A stretch of DNA of 21,208 bases from IMG/VR virus record IMGVR_UViG_3300012936_002987, positions 1-21,208 of that record, one strand, 5' to 3'. Made by a program: the position numbers and the translations under genes. Within the stretch, counting starts at the first letter, position 1. Each line of letters begins with the position of its first letter. Under the pieces are notes generated by a model. The model worked only from the letters and a program-made list of their open reading frames with translations. It was not told the origin of the DNA and ran no database searches. Positions 1-7,960 of the stretch are shown piece after piece. The DNA comes from a virus.

Positions 1-1
1 A

Positions 2-325
2 AAACAAGCTGGTAAAATGTATGCCACTACCGATGTGATGCCTCGACCAAAGCAAACCGCGTTGGGTACGAAAAAGGAGATCAAAGAGTGGACAGAAAAC
101 ATTCCGGATCTTGACGATGTCTTTCAAATGAAGTCTTATGAACAACTCGAGAATATCATCAATGCATGGTTGAACGGAGATGACGTAGATGACAAGGAAG
201 ATGATGTGATCGCAACTTCTACAGTGAAAACAAACACATCGAAGACAAGTAAATCTAAAGAAGCAGAATCATTCGATAAGATTGACGATGCATTCGCAGA
301 TCTTGGTGGCGACCTTCCATTCTAA
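2..325 (+). CDS. Single-stranded DNA-binding protein, C-terminal part (5' end outside window)
   Basis: The frame is open to the left edge of the window, so this is the C-terminal part of a longer gene; the ATG at 17 is probably internal. The visible piece has a short helical region containing LDDVFQMKSYEQLENIINAWL, then a Lys/Ser/Thr-rich linker, then an acidic tail ending DDAFADLGGDLPF. A disordered linker with an acidic tip ending in D-x-P-F is the hallmark of bacterial-type SSB proteins, whose tip recruits other replication and repair proteins; T4 gp32 also has an acidic C-terminal tail. It lies directly upstream of a RecA-type recombinase and is followed by a strong terminator, which fits a highly expressed SSB transcribed separately. 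The OB fold itself is not visible, so the assignment rests on tail and context. Confidence 0.6.
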   Translation, partial: KQAGKMYATTDVMPRPKQTALGTKKEIKEWTENIPDLDDVFQMKSYEQLENIINAWLNGDDVDDKEDDVIATSTVKTNTSKTSKSKEAESFDKIDDAFADLGGDLPF

Positions 326-352
326 TCTTATAGATTGTTGGTCATTCCACGG

Positions 353-379
353 GGGAGAAACGTAAAGTTTCTCCCTTTT
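353..379 (+). terminator. Rho-independent terminator after the SSB-like gene
   Basis: A perfect 9-bp stem (GGGAGAAAC at 353-361 pairing with GTTTCTCCC at 367-375) has a 5-base loop and is followed by TTTT, C, TTTT. It separates the SSB-like gene from recA. Confidence 0.85.
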
Positions 380-382
380 CTT

Positions 383-412
383 TTGAACAATACGTTGGCT
401 ACCGAGTAAATT
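383..412 (+). promoter_or_regulatory. Possible promoter for recA
   Basis: TTGAAC (383-388) and TAAATT (407-412) are 18 bases apart, directly after the terminator at 353-379 and about 25 bases before the recA start. The -10 is poor; position after a terminator is the main support. Confidence 0.3.
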
Positions 413-437
413 ACTCACATAACCAAAGGAGGCTATA

Positions 438-1673
438 ATGGCTAAGAAAAAGAAAACAACAAAGACTAAAGCATCGTCAGGTACCGGTGACTTTACGAGT
501 TCATTGATTAGTGCCTTGAATAAAGAACATGGTTCTCGTGTAGCATATAATCTCGCAGTAGAAGATTCACCTACTCATGTCAATAGATGGATCAGTACAG
601 GTTCTGATCAGTTGGACTATATCGTAGCAGGTCGACCTAATGGAGGTTTGCCAGAAGGTCGAATTGTGGAGATCTTCGGCCCACCGTCTATTGGTAAATC
701 GCACATAGCGATTCAAGTATGTAAAGCTACACAAGAAAGCGGCGGGATCGTGGTGTACATCGATACTGAGAATGCAACGTCCGTAGAGAACCTTCAGCTA
801 CTCGGAGTCGATATAACCCAACGATTTGTTTATGTCGACACACACTGCACAGAAGAAGTGTTATCAATTGCTGAGAAGACCATACTTAGAGCGAAGGAAC
901 TTGATAAAGATGTTCCGATCACCATCATCTGGGATTCTGTGGCGGCAACTTCGCCCAAAGATGAACTCTTAGGTGATTACGATAAGATGACTATTGGCTT
1001 GAACGCTCGTGTTATTTCAAAAGGAATGAGAAAGATCACCGGCCTGATAGCGAATGAGAAAGTGCTTCTTATCTGCCTAAACCAAATACGAACAAAAATT
1101 GGAGTTATGTATGGAGATCCTACTACTACACCCGGAGGTAAGGCAATCCCTTTTCACTCATCTGTACGAATCAAACTGGACTCAGGCAAGCAAATCCTCG
1201 ATAAACAAGGATCGCCCGTTGGTATCAAGGTTATTGCGAAGACTATTAAGAATAAAGTAGCTGCGCCATTCCGACGATGTGAGTTTGAGATTCACTTCGG
1301 CAAGGGTATCGTAGAACACGAATATGTATTCGATCTACTTCGTAAGTACTGTGCTGATAATGGACCAATCGACTATGACAAAGATCTTGCAGTAGAACTG
1401 TCAGGAACTGGTGCGTGGAAGACGATATGCATTATCAAGAAAGACACAGGCGAAATTATCGAAGAGAAAAAGTTCTACAAACCTGAGTTCAACACAATTT
1501 TCAAAAGCCCTCAGTGGAACACTTATTGCATGAAAGTATTCAATACGTGCTACGCAGAATACATGGGGCGAGCATTGGAAGATGCAGCGGACATCAATCC
1601 TGAGTCATACGAAGAAGTAAGACAGATTGCTATGGACATGTCTGCACCAGATGATGCATTCACAGATTTGTAA
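438..1673 (+). CDS. recA: RecA/UvsX-type recombinase
   Basis: ATP-dependent strand-exchange protein that forms filaments on ssDNA, for recombination-dependent replication and double-strand break repair. Visible: a Lys-rich N-terminus (residues 2-11), Walker A GPPSIGKS (81-88), the segment VVYIDTEN (105-112) holding the catalytic Glu region, Walker B IIWD (163-166), and the RecA DNA-binding loop region NQIRTKIGVMYGDP (215-228) followed by the TTPGGKA loop. These loops look more like bacterial RecA than T4 UvsX. At 411 aa it is longer than a typical RecA (about 350 aa): roughly residues 310-400 form an extension with no RecA motif I recognise. The ATG is set by AAAGGAGG seven bases upstream. 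It has its own terminator and lies next to the SSB-like gene, its expected partner on ssDNA. Confidence 0.93.
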   Translation: MAKKKKTTKTKASSGTGDFTSSLISALNKEHGSRVAYNLAVEDSPTHVNRWISTGSDQLDYIVAGRPNGGLPEGRIVEIFGPPSIGKSHIAIQVCKATQESGGIVVYIDTENATSVENLQLLGVDITQRFVYVDTHCTEEVLSIAEKTILRAKELDKDVPITIIWDSVAATSPKDELLGDYDKMTIGLNARVISKGMRKITGLIANEKVLLICLNQIRTKIGVMYGDPTTTPGGKAIPFHSSVRIKLDSGKQILDKQGSPVGIKVIAKTIKNKVAAPFRRCEFEIHFGKGIVEHEYVFDLLRKYCADNGPIDYDKDLAVELSGTGAWKTICIIKKDTGEIIEEKKFYKPEFNTIFKSPQWNTYCMKVFNTCYAEYMGRALEDAADINPESYEEVRQIAMDMSAPDDAFTDL

Positions 1674-1703
1674 TCCTTTGGTTAGGAAAAGGTTGTAAAA
1701 CCT

Positions 1704-1744
1704 GAGGATACGATTGAGGTAAAAACTTTCGTATCCTCTTTTCA
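1704..1744 (+). terminator. Rho-independent terminator after recA
   Basis: A perfect 10-bp stem (GAGGATACGA at 1704-1713 with TCGTATCCTC at 1729-1738) has a 15-base loop and a following TTTTC tract. Confidence 0.75.
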
Positions 1745-1760
1745 TTTGTTGCCTTAATTG

Positions 1761-1766
1761 TATAAT
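1761..1766 (+). promoter_or_regulatory. Putative -10 box before the tagged protein at 1794
   Basis: A perfect TATAAT lies behind the recA terminator and 27 bases before the next start codon. No good -35 is seen at 16-18 bases upstream. Confidence 0.4.
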
Positions 1767-1793
1767 TAAGAACAACTAGGAAAGGAGAATATC

Positions 1794-2252
1794 ATGAGAA
1801 TCAGAATTAACCATCTTCGAGAAACAGTGAGAAGAATTATTCAAGAATCAGAATCAACTTCAGAGCGAATAGCCAGACAATTCTTTTCTAAGATGCAAGA
1901 GGAATGTGAAGAAAGAGGATTTGATTTCCGACCACATGTTGGACGAGCATCAGGCGCCAAGTGGTATAACGGATGTATTGCGAACACCCCAGAATTAGAA
2001 GGACATACTTTTGTATGTGATGGTGCAAATGAATATGGACTTGAATGTGTCGTATTTTTAAATCCGCAAAATCGGGTTTGCATCATGGTACCAAGCGAAT
2101 ACCCACCTCAGACACGAGAATATATTCTCTGTGAATGCGCAGGTGTATCCGATGCCGCCGCGTTTGCTGCAATGGGCCTGGATGATCCTAAGAGTTTGAA
2201 ATTAGCAAAAGGACCTGATTGTATCGAACTTTTTCTATTGAATCAAAATTAA
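1794..2252 (+). CDS. Small protein with basic amphipathic N-terminal tag, unknown function
   Basis: A 152-aa protein I do not recognise as a family. Residues 1-18 (MRIRINHLRETVRRIIQE) form a basic amphipathic helix of the kind shared with the proteins starting at 8459, 8844, 10050 and 11403. It is followed by Ser and an acidic/Ser-rich linker. I-Q-E|S at 16-19 fits the [LI]-x-E cleavage preference of T4-type prohead proteases (inference). The remainder, about 30-150, looks globular, with several Cys and alternating hydrophobic strands. The start is fixed by AAAGGAG. It has its own promoter-like element and terminator, so it is a single-gene transcription unit between recA and the exonuclease. 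No catalytic motif is apparent. This is the most divergent member of the tag group. Confidence 0.8.
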   Translation: MRIRINHLRETVRRIIQESESTSERIARQFFSKMQEECEERGFDFRPHVGRASGAKWYNGCIANTPELEGHTFVCDGANEYGLECVVFLNPQNRVCIMVPSEYPPQTREYILCECAGVSDAAAFAAMGLDDPKSLKLAKGPDCIELFLLNQN

Positions 2253-2262
2253 TTATTGCCAG

Positions 2263-2292
2263 TTGTAAATTAATAGGGTGCATTAGTACAAT
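2263..2292 (+). promoter_or_regulatory. Promoter of the TTGTAA family, nested in a terminator
   Basis: TTGTAA (2263-2268), 18 bases, TACAAT (2287-2292). It overlaps the hairpin 2272-2308; transcription starting near 2299 would lack the hairpin's left arm and so could read into the exonuclease gene. Confidence 0.4.
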
Positions 2293-2312
2293 ACTAGTGT
2301 ACCCTATTTTCA
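2272..2312 (+). terminator. Rho-independent terminator between the tagged gene and exonuclease
   Basis: A 17-bp stem (2272-2288 with 2292-2308) contains two G-U wobbles, a 3-base loop CAA and a T-rich tail TTTTC. Confidence 0.8.
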
Positions 2313-2333
2313 TTTTCACACACAGGAGTCTTT

Positions 2334-3305
2334 ATGACGACACGAGGTCCCGTACTACTCATCGATGCATACAACATATTCGCAAAGAATTATATTGTCA
2401 ATCCATCACTATCCTCCAATGGCGAACCAATCGGTGGTGCCACTGGCTTTATCAAATCACTTGGTGTTCTTGCCGATACACATCGACCATCCGAAATCAT
2501 TGTATGCTGGGAAGGCGGTGGAGCCAAACGAAGACGTGATCTCCTACCTACTTACAAAGCAGGTCGTAAACCACTTCGACTGAATCGATCAGAACTGTAT
2601 AAGAAAGATCTAGATTCGCCAGAGAACTTTATGTGGCAGGTTGCGTTAGCATGTCGCATGCTCGAGCAACTTCCTATCAAACAAATGTATGTGGATGATT
2701 GTGAGGCCGACGATCTTATTGGTTGGTTCTGTAGGCATCGACTGCGAGAAGATGAGAGATCAATTGTCATTTGTTCAGCAGATCAAGACATGCATCAACT
2801 CCTTCGACCAGGCGTTATTCAATACAATGCAAAGAAGACAATTACTCACGAAGATGTCGTAGCCAAGTATGGTATCACTCCAGAAAATTTTGTAACAGCT
2901 CGTGCATTTATCGGAGATAAATCGGATCGTATCAATGGCATCAAAGGCGTTGGTTTCAAAACTCTTGCACGCAAATTCCCGCAACTTGGTGAAGAGACAT
3001 TTGTTTCAATTGACGACATACTTACAGAATGCAAGTTAAGGAATAGTCAAAAGAAAATGAAATTATACGAATCGATCCTCGCCGAACCCGATACTGCCAA
3101 ACTCAACTGGCGTCTCATGTATCTCGACATCAGTAATCTCAGTGCAGAACATGTAAAGCAGCTGAATTACCGTTATGATAATGCACAGGTAGGCCGGAAT
3201 AAATTTCAGTTTATTAAGACAATGGTACAAGAAGGATTACACGTCCCTGGCCATATCAATGCTGACTTAGTCTGGCTTCGCTTATCATCAATAGAACAGG
3301 AGTAA
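2334..3305 (+). CDS. 5'-3' exonuclease / flap endonuclease (T4 RNase H / T5 D15 family)
   Basis: Metal-dependent nuclease expected to remove RNA primers and 5' flaps from lagging-strand fragments. Visible: LLIDAYNIF with D11 (first metal ligand), an arch/helical region with basic residues around 65-92 (KRRRDLLPTYKAGRK), DDCEADD (121-127) and SADQD (148-152), which carry the acidic cluster, and the helix-hairpin-helix region GDKSDRINGIKGVGFKT (194-210) that binds duplex DNA. All conserved acidic positions I can place are present, so it should be active. Its 323 aa is normal for phage members and there is no fused polymerase. The ATG follows CAGGAG. The stop codon overlaps the ribosome binding site of the helicase gene two bases later, so the two are translationally coupled. 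Confidence 0.92.
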   Translation: MTTRGPVLLIDAYNIFAKNYIVNPSLSSNGEPIGGATGFIKSLGVLADTHRPSEIIVCWEGGGAKRRRDLLPTYKAGRKPLRLNRSELYKKDLDSPENFMWQVALACRMLEQLPIKQMYVDDCEADDLIGWFCRHRLREDERSIVICSADQDMHQLLRPGVIQYNAKKTITHEDVVAKYGITPENFVTARAFIGDKSDRINGIKGVGFKTLARKFPQLGEETFVSIDDILTECKLRNSQKKMKLYESILAEPDTAKLNWRLMYLDISNLSAEHVKQLNYRYDNAQVGRNKFQFIKTMVQEGLHVPGHINADLVWLRLSSIEQE

Positions 3306-3307
3306 AA

Positions 3308-4699
3308 ATGTCAAACCTAGCAATCAAGGAGACTGGTCCCGCGTTGTTTCAACAATATGGGAAAGCTTTCCAAGAAAAGATCTTCCAAGGCCTCGCCATC
3401 GATAAAGATTGGGCACAACAGATGCATGAGGTGATGCGCCCTCATTATTTTGAACTTAAATACCTACAGTACCTGTGTGAAAAGTACTTCGAGTATTTCG
3501 ATAACTATCGATGCTTTCCTACAATGCAGCTTCTTATCCAAATGGTTGGATCTGAATTGACTGGCGAAGGAAGCGACGGCATTCTTAGAAATCAAATAGT
3601 GCAATTCATTCATCGCATGAGAGGCAATCCTCACCCGGAGGATCTACCTTACGTCAAAGACAAGGCGCTTGACTTTTGTAAACGTCAAGCATTCAAGGAT
3701 GCATTGACAACCGCAGTTGAATTAGTGCAAGGCGATAAATTCGAATCAGTCGTAGACTTGATGAAGAAAGCAGTATCTGTTGGCATGCCCCATTCTGTAG
3801 GTCACGACTTCTTCGAAGACATCGAAGCTCGTTTTCAAGAGATTCAAAGAATCACAACACCAACGGGTTTGGATTTCTTAGATGCAAAAGACATTCTTGA
3901 CGGTGGCCTCGGCCGAGGTGAACTCGGAGTTGTCGTTGCGCCTACAGGTTGTGGTAAATCACATTGGCTCGTACAAGTCGGTGCCGCCGCACTTAAGCAA
4001 GGAAGAACCGTAGTTCATTACACATTCGAGTTGAGTGAAGTTTTGGTCGGTAAACGATATGATGCGAATCTTACGAATATATCGGTTAATGATCTTATTG
4101 AAAATAAAGATCGAGTTAAAGATTTTTACGAAGATAACGAAATGGGTAATCTTATCATCAAGTACTACCCCACAAGGACAGCATCCGTGAATACAATTAG
4201 GAATCATCTGGAGAAATTAAAATTTCGAGGACACATTCCTTCTTTGGTCATTATTGACTATGCAGATGTTATGAGGTCTACAAAAGCGTATGAAGCGTTA
4301 AGGCATGAACTTATGTTAATCTATGAAGAGCTACGACAACTAGCAGGTGACTTCAACGTACCTGTTTGGACAGCTTCTCAATCAAACCGTGCAGGTGCCA
4401 ACGCAGATATGGTAGGTCTAGAAAATATGGGTGAGGCTTATGGAAAAGCTCAAGTAAGTGATTTCGTTCTTGGTCTCTCTCGGAAACCCGAAGAAAAAGA
4501 TAAAGGTTATGGAAGGTTATTTGTTGCAAAGAATCGATCCGGTCGTGATGGAATGCAGTTCCATGTGAAGATAGATACCGCAAGATCTAAGTTCGCAAAG
4601 ATGGACATGCAAGAAGTTGCAGACATGGATCCAAAGAATATTATGAAAAAGACTTGGAACCAAGTTCAAAAAGCAAAAAAGGAGTTAGACAATGAGTAA
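3308..4699 (+). CDS. Replicative DNA helicase (DnaB / T4 gp41 type)
   Basis: Hexameric 5'-3' helicase expected to unwind the fork ahead of the phage polymerase. The N-terminal helical region (about 1-165) is followed by a RecA-fold motor: Walker A APTGCGKS (211-218), the catalytic Glu in HYTFELS (E241), Walker B LVIIDY with D317, and the sensor-like Q358 in TASQSNRAG. An arginine-finger candidate lies in the KNRSGRDG stretch near residue 400. Its 463 aa is close to DnaB and gp41. The ATG is five bases after AGGAG, which overlaps the exonuclease stop. The 3' end overlaps the ribonucleotide reductase start by 8 bases. I see no separate primase motif, so a primase would have to lie outside this window or come from the host. 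Confidence 0.92.
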   Translation: MSNLAIKETGPALFQQYGKAFQEKIFQGLAIDKDWAQQMHEVMRPHYFELKYLQYLCEKYFEYFDNYRCFPTMQLLIQMVGSELTGEGSDGILRNQIVQFIHRMRGNPHPEDLPYVKDKALDFCKRQAFKDALTTAVELVQGDKFESVVDLMKKAVSVGMPHSVGHDFFEDIEARFQEIQRITTPTGLDFLDAKDILDGGLGRGELGVVVAPTGCGKSHWLVQVGAAALKQGRTVVHYTFELSEVLVGKRYDANLTNISVNDLIENKDRVKDFYEDNEMGNLIIKYYPTRTASVNTIRNHLEKLKFRGHIPSLVIIDYADVMRSTKAYEALRHELMLIYEELRQLAGDFNVPVWTASQSNRAGANADMVGLENMGEAYGKAQVSDFVLGLSRKPEEKDKGYGRLFVAKNRSGRDGMQFHVKIDTARSKFAKMDMQEVADMDPKNIMKKTWNQVQKAKKELDNE

Positions 4700-7166
4700 G
4701 TACACGTATGACGATGTGTTCGAGGCTTCTCTAGAGTATTTCGGTGGAGATTCTCTAGCAGCCTCTGTGTTTGCAGGAAAATATGCACTGCAAGATGAAG
4801 ATGGGAATTATCTGGAATTAACGCCAGATGACATGCACAAACGATTGGCTTCAGAGTTCGCCAGAATCGAAACCAAATACCCTAATTCAATGGACCGTCA
4901 AGAAATCTATAATTTGTTCAAAGATTTCAAATACGTTGTACCGCAAGGTTCGCCTATGTCAGGCATTGGCAACGAAGCAAAAATCCAGTCTATATCCAAT
5001 TGTTTTGTAATCGAAGCACCCGAAGACTCCTACGGTGGTATTTTGAAAACAGATCAAGAACAAGTCCAGATTATGAAGCGAAGAGGCGGCGTTGGGTTCG
5101 ATATTTCCACAATAAGACCAAAAGGCATGTCTACTTCCAATGCAGCTGGAACCACCGATGGTATCGAAGTTTTCATGGATAGATTTTCAAACTCATGTCG
5201 AGAGGTTGCGCAAGGCGGCCGCCGTGGCGCATTGATGCTTTCAGTATCTGTTCACCACCCTCAAGTGATGGAGTTTATCAAAATTAAAAGAGACCTAACA
5301 AAAGTGACAGGTGCAAACATATCTGTGCGAGTTTCCGATGAGTTCATGAATGCTGTAAAGAATAACGAACCATACGAACAAAGATGGCCTGTTGATTCAG
5401 CTAATCCTGAGATCAAGAATACTGCTGATGCTATCGAAGTTTGGAATGAGCTGATTGAAGGTGCGCATGCATCAGCTGAACCAGGTGTTCTTTTCTGGGA
5501 TACAGCTACACGAATGACACCGTCGGATGCGTATGCAGATCAGGGCTTTGGTTCTGTTTCAACAAACCCGTGTGGAGAGATTATTCTTTCTCCATACGAT
5601 TCATGTCGCCTTATGTTAATGAATCTTACATCTTTCGTAGAGAACGCATGGACTGATAAAGCTTCTTTTGATTGGGGCAAGTTCCGTATTATGTCTAGAA
5701 AGGCACAGCGATTAATGGACGACATGATCGACATTGAAATCGAACAGATCGATAAGATCCTTACAAAAATTGACAATGATCCAGAGACCGATGAGACTAA
5801 ATACTACGAACGCAATTTGTGGCACACGATAAGACAAGTGGCCGTCAATGGTAGAAGAACAGGATTAGGCGTCACAGGCCTTGGAGATGCGATTGCGATG
5901 CTAGGTCAAACCTATGGTGATAACGATTCAATCGAAACAGTTGAAGAGATCTATAAGTGGTTGTCACTTGCTTCCTACGAAGAGTCCATCCAACTTGCAA
6001 AGGAACGTGGAGCATTCCCAATCTTCGATGCATCAAAAGAAGAAGGGCATCCATTCATCAGTCGTGTTGTCAACGAACTAGTGGATCCTGTCCAAGCTGA
6101 CTATAGACAATACGGCCGACGCAACATTGCGAATACAACAACAGCGCCTGCTGGTTCAGTTTCTTGTCTGACCCAAACTACGTCAGGAATCGAACCTGCT
6201 TTCATGCTATATTATAAACGTCGTAAGAAAGTGCAAAATGGCGAAGAAGTGATGTTCGTAGATGATCTCGGTGACGAATGGACAGAGTTCAACGTGTACC
6301 ATCATAAGTTCAAAGAATGGATGGCTATGAATCACGTTTCCGACGAGGAAGTAGATACAGCTATCGAACACTCACCATATCATGGCGGTACTGCAAATGA
6401 AATCGACTGGCGCGCCAAAGTGAAACTTCAATCCGTTGCACAAAAGTGGATCTGTCATGCTATTTCGAACACAACGAACCTCCCCGCAGATATTGATGTT
6501 GAAACAGTGAAAGACATTTACATGCTTGGGTGGGAACTTGGCTGTAAAGGCGTAACTGTATATCGAGATGGTTCTCGTTCTGGAGTTCTCGTAGCGGCCG
6601 AAGAAAATAAAGAAGAAAAGTTTTCCGAAAGACACGCACCAAAAAGACCAGAAACATTAGCTTGCGACATATTTCATACCTCTGTAAAAGGCCAAAAATG
6701 GGTCGTGCTAGTCGGTCTTATGAATGGCAAGCCCTATGAAGTAATTGGTGGCGAAGCCGAGATGATCGAACTTCCAAGGAGAATAAAGAATGGCACCCTC
6801 ACTAAGAGAGCGTTCAAAACGACTAATTCAAAATATGATCTTTCTATGGGTGACGGCGATGATAAGCTTAACATTAAGGATGTCGTCAGCGTCTTTGCCA
6901 ATGCAAATTTTGCTGGCTACACTCGAACTATTAGTTTGGCTCTTCGTCATCGCGTGCCTGTCCAGTATCTTGTAGAACAGATGCAAAAAGACAAAGAGGC
7001 TGATCTGTTTTCGTTCTCTAAGGTGATTGCACGGTGTTTGAAGAATTATATCGTGGATGGTACAGAAGTTGACAAGACATGTACATCATGTGGAGCGGAA
7101 GGATCCCTTGTGTATCAAGAGGGATGTGTCACGTGTAAATCGTGTGGACATGGAAAATGCGGATAA
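4692..7166 (+). CDS. nrdJ: Adenosylcobalamin-dependent (class II) ribonucleotide reductase
   Basis: Reduces ribonucleotides to deoxyribonucleotides using vitamin B12 to generate the radical, so it works with or without oxygen and in a single polypeptide. Visible: active-site Cys in SISNCFV (C104), NPCGEI (292-297) with radical Cys C294 and E296, and the partner redox Cys C305 in DSCRLMLMNL. A TSCPD-type domain spans about 655-790. A C-terminal Cys cluster (C797, C800, C812, C815, C818, C823) matches the zinc/redox tail of long NrdJ enzymes. Its 824 aa is normal for long class II enzymes. The start is set by AAGGAG; the 8-base overlap with the helicase suggests coupled expression. A host able to take up or make B12 is implied. 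A terminator follows. Confidence 0.95.
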   Translation: MSKYTYDDVFEASLEYFGGDSLAASVFAGKYALQDEDGNYLELTPDDMHKRLASEFARIETKYPNSMDRQEIYNLFKDFKYVVPQGSPMSGIGNEAKIQSISNCFVIEAPEDSYGGILKTDQEQVQIMKRRGGVGFDISTIRPKGMSTSNAAGTTDGIEVFMDRFSNSCREVAQGGRRGALMLSVSVHHPQVMEFIKIKRDLTKVTGANISVRVSDEFMNAVKNNEPYEQRWPVDSANPEIKNTADAIEVWNELIEGAHASAEPGVLFWDTATRMTPSDAYADQGFGSVSTNPCGEIILSPYDSCRLMLMNLTSFVENAWTDKASFDWGKFRIMSRKAQRLMDDMIDIEIEQIDKILTKIDNDPETDETKYYERNLWHTIRQVAVNGRRTGLGVTGLGDAIAMLGQTYGDNDSIETVEEIYKWLSLASYEESIQLAKERGAFPIFDASKEEGHPFISRVVNELVDPVQADYRQYGRRNIANTTTAPAGSVSCLTQTTSGIEPAFMLYYKRRKKVQNGEEVMFVDDLGDEWTEFNVYHHKFKEWMAMNHVSDEEVDTAIEHSPYHGGTANEIDWRAKVKLQSVAQKWICHAISNTTNLPADIDVETVKDIYMLGWELGCKGVTVYRDGSRSGVLVAAEENKEEKFSERHAPKRPETLACDIFHTSVKGQKWVVLVGLMNGKPYEVIGGEAEMIELPRRIKNGTLTKRAFKTTNSKYDLSMGDGDDKLNIKDVVSVFANANFAGYTRTISLALRHRVPVQYLVEQMQKDKEADLFSFSKVIARCLKNYIVDGTEVDKTCTSCGAEGSLVYQEGCVTCKSCGHGKCG

Positions 7167-7195
7167 ACTGAAAAATAAATTATATTTTTACTCCT

Positions 7196-7225
7196 AACGG
7201 CGGCTCTTGCGAGTCGTCGTTTTTT
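7196..7225 (+). terminator. Rho-independent terminator after nrdJ
   Basis: An 11-bp stem with wobbles (AACGGCGGCTC at 7196-7206 with GAGTCGTCGTT at 7211-7221), loop TTGC, followed by a run of T. Confidence 0.85.
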
Positions 7226-7252
7226 GTAAAATCTACATAAATTGAGTATAGT
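7224..7252 (+). promoter_or_regulatory. Promoter of the TTGTAA family before clpP
   Basis: TTGTAA (7224-7229), 17 bases, TATAGT (7247-7252), with GAG just before the -10. The -35 overlaps the end of the nrdJ terminator. A 10-bp palindrome GTACTAGTAC (7251-7260) sits at the expected start point and could be an operator. Confidence 0.6.
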
Positions 7253-7297
7253 ACTAGTACAACACTACTACACAATAACTAACCAAAAGGAGCATAC

Positions 7298-7930
7298 ATG
7301 CATTGGACAACAAAAGTATCACCACTTATCAAGGACATCGAATTGAAACACTCTCCCGTTATGATTCGAGTAAACGATTTCACCGAGGAAGCTGCAGCTG
7401 ATTTTGCTGCAAAGATGGGAGTAGCTCAAAACACTGGACAACCTGTCATTCCCGTGATTATCGACTCGTATGGTGGTCAAGTTTATTCTTTGATGTCCAT
7501 GATTGCTGCAATTAAATCATCGAAAGTGCCTGTCGCAACTATCGTGGAAGGTAAGGCAATGTCATGCGGTGTTATTCTGGCTTCGTGTGGTGCGAAAGGA
7601 ATGAGATATATCTCTGAAGATGCAACACTAATGATCCACGATGTAAGTTCAGGAGCATTTGGCAAGAACTCCGAGATCCAAGCGAGTGCAGATGAAACAC
7701 GAAGATTGAATGATAAGATCTACGAGATTCTCGCACAAAACACAGGTAAACCGGCCAAGTGGTTTCACAAGAAGATCAACAAACGTGGTCGTGCTGATTG
7801 GTTTGTAGAACCATATCGAGCAATCGAGATTGGCATTAGCGACAAGATTGGAGTTCCTACCCTAGACATCAATGTGTCTGTTGATATAAAATTCGTAGAA
7901 CCCGATACAAAACAAGCACCTTCTGTATAA
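7298..7930 (+). CDS. clpP: ClpP-like serine protease
   Basis: Member of the ClpP/crotonase fold. Visible: oxyanion strand DSYGG (56-60), catalytic Ser89 in GKAMSCG, His114 in LMIHDVSSG, and Asp167 in RADWFV, spaced as in ClpP; so the full triad is present. Its 210 aa matches ClpP, with a normal handle region (about 120-160) and no fused capsid or portal domain. In many phages ClpP-like proteins serve as prohead maturation proteases, but here there are no head genes nearby and it sits behind nrdJ. With ClpS in the same window (14245), a role with a host ClpA/ClpX unfoldase is a reasonable alternative. The ATG is set by AAAGGAG. It has its own promoter; the Dps-like gene follows after 30 bases. 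Confidence 0.88.
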   Translation: MHWTTKVSPLIKDIELKHSPVMIRVNDFTEEAAADFAAKMGVAQNTGQPVIPVIIDSYGGQVYSLMSMIAAIKSSKVPVATIVEGKAMSCGVILASCGAKGMRYISEDATLMIHDVSSGAFGKNSEIQASADETRRLNDKIYEILAQNTGKPAKWFHKKINKRGRADWFVEPYRAIEIGISDKIGVPTLDINVSVDIKFVEPDTKQAPSV

Positions 7931-7960
7931 TTATGAAGGAGTTTATTTTGGAGAATGTCT

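Noticed and set aside
2219-2539. Open frame on + strand overlapping the exonuclease start
   Set aside because: It begins inside the previous gene, crosses a terminator, has no ribosome binding site and gives an unstructured, low-quality protein; it is a shadow of the exonuclease frame.
7298-7930. ClpP-like gene as part of a head-maturation cluster
   Set aside because: ClpP-fold proteases often sit beside portal and capsid genes, but none are in this window, so the capsid role cannot be claimed from context.
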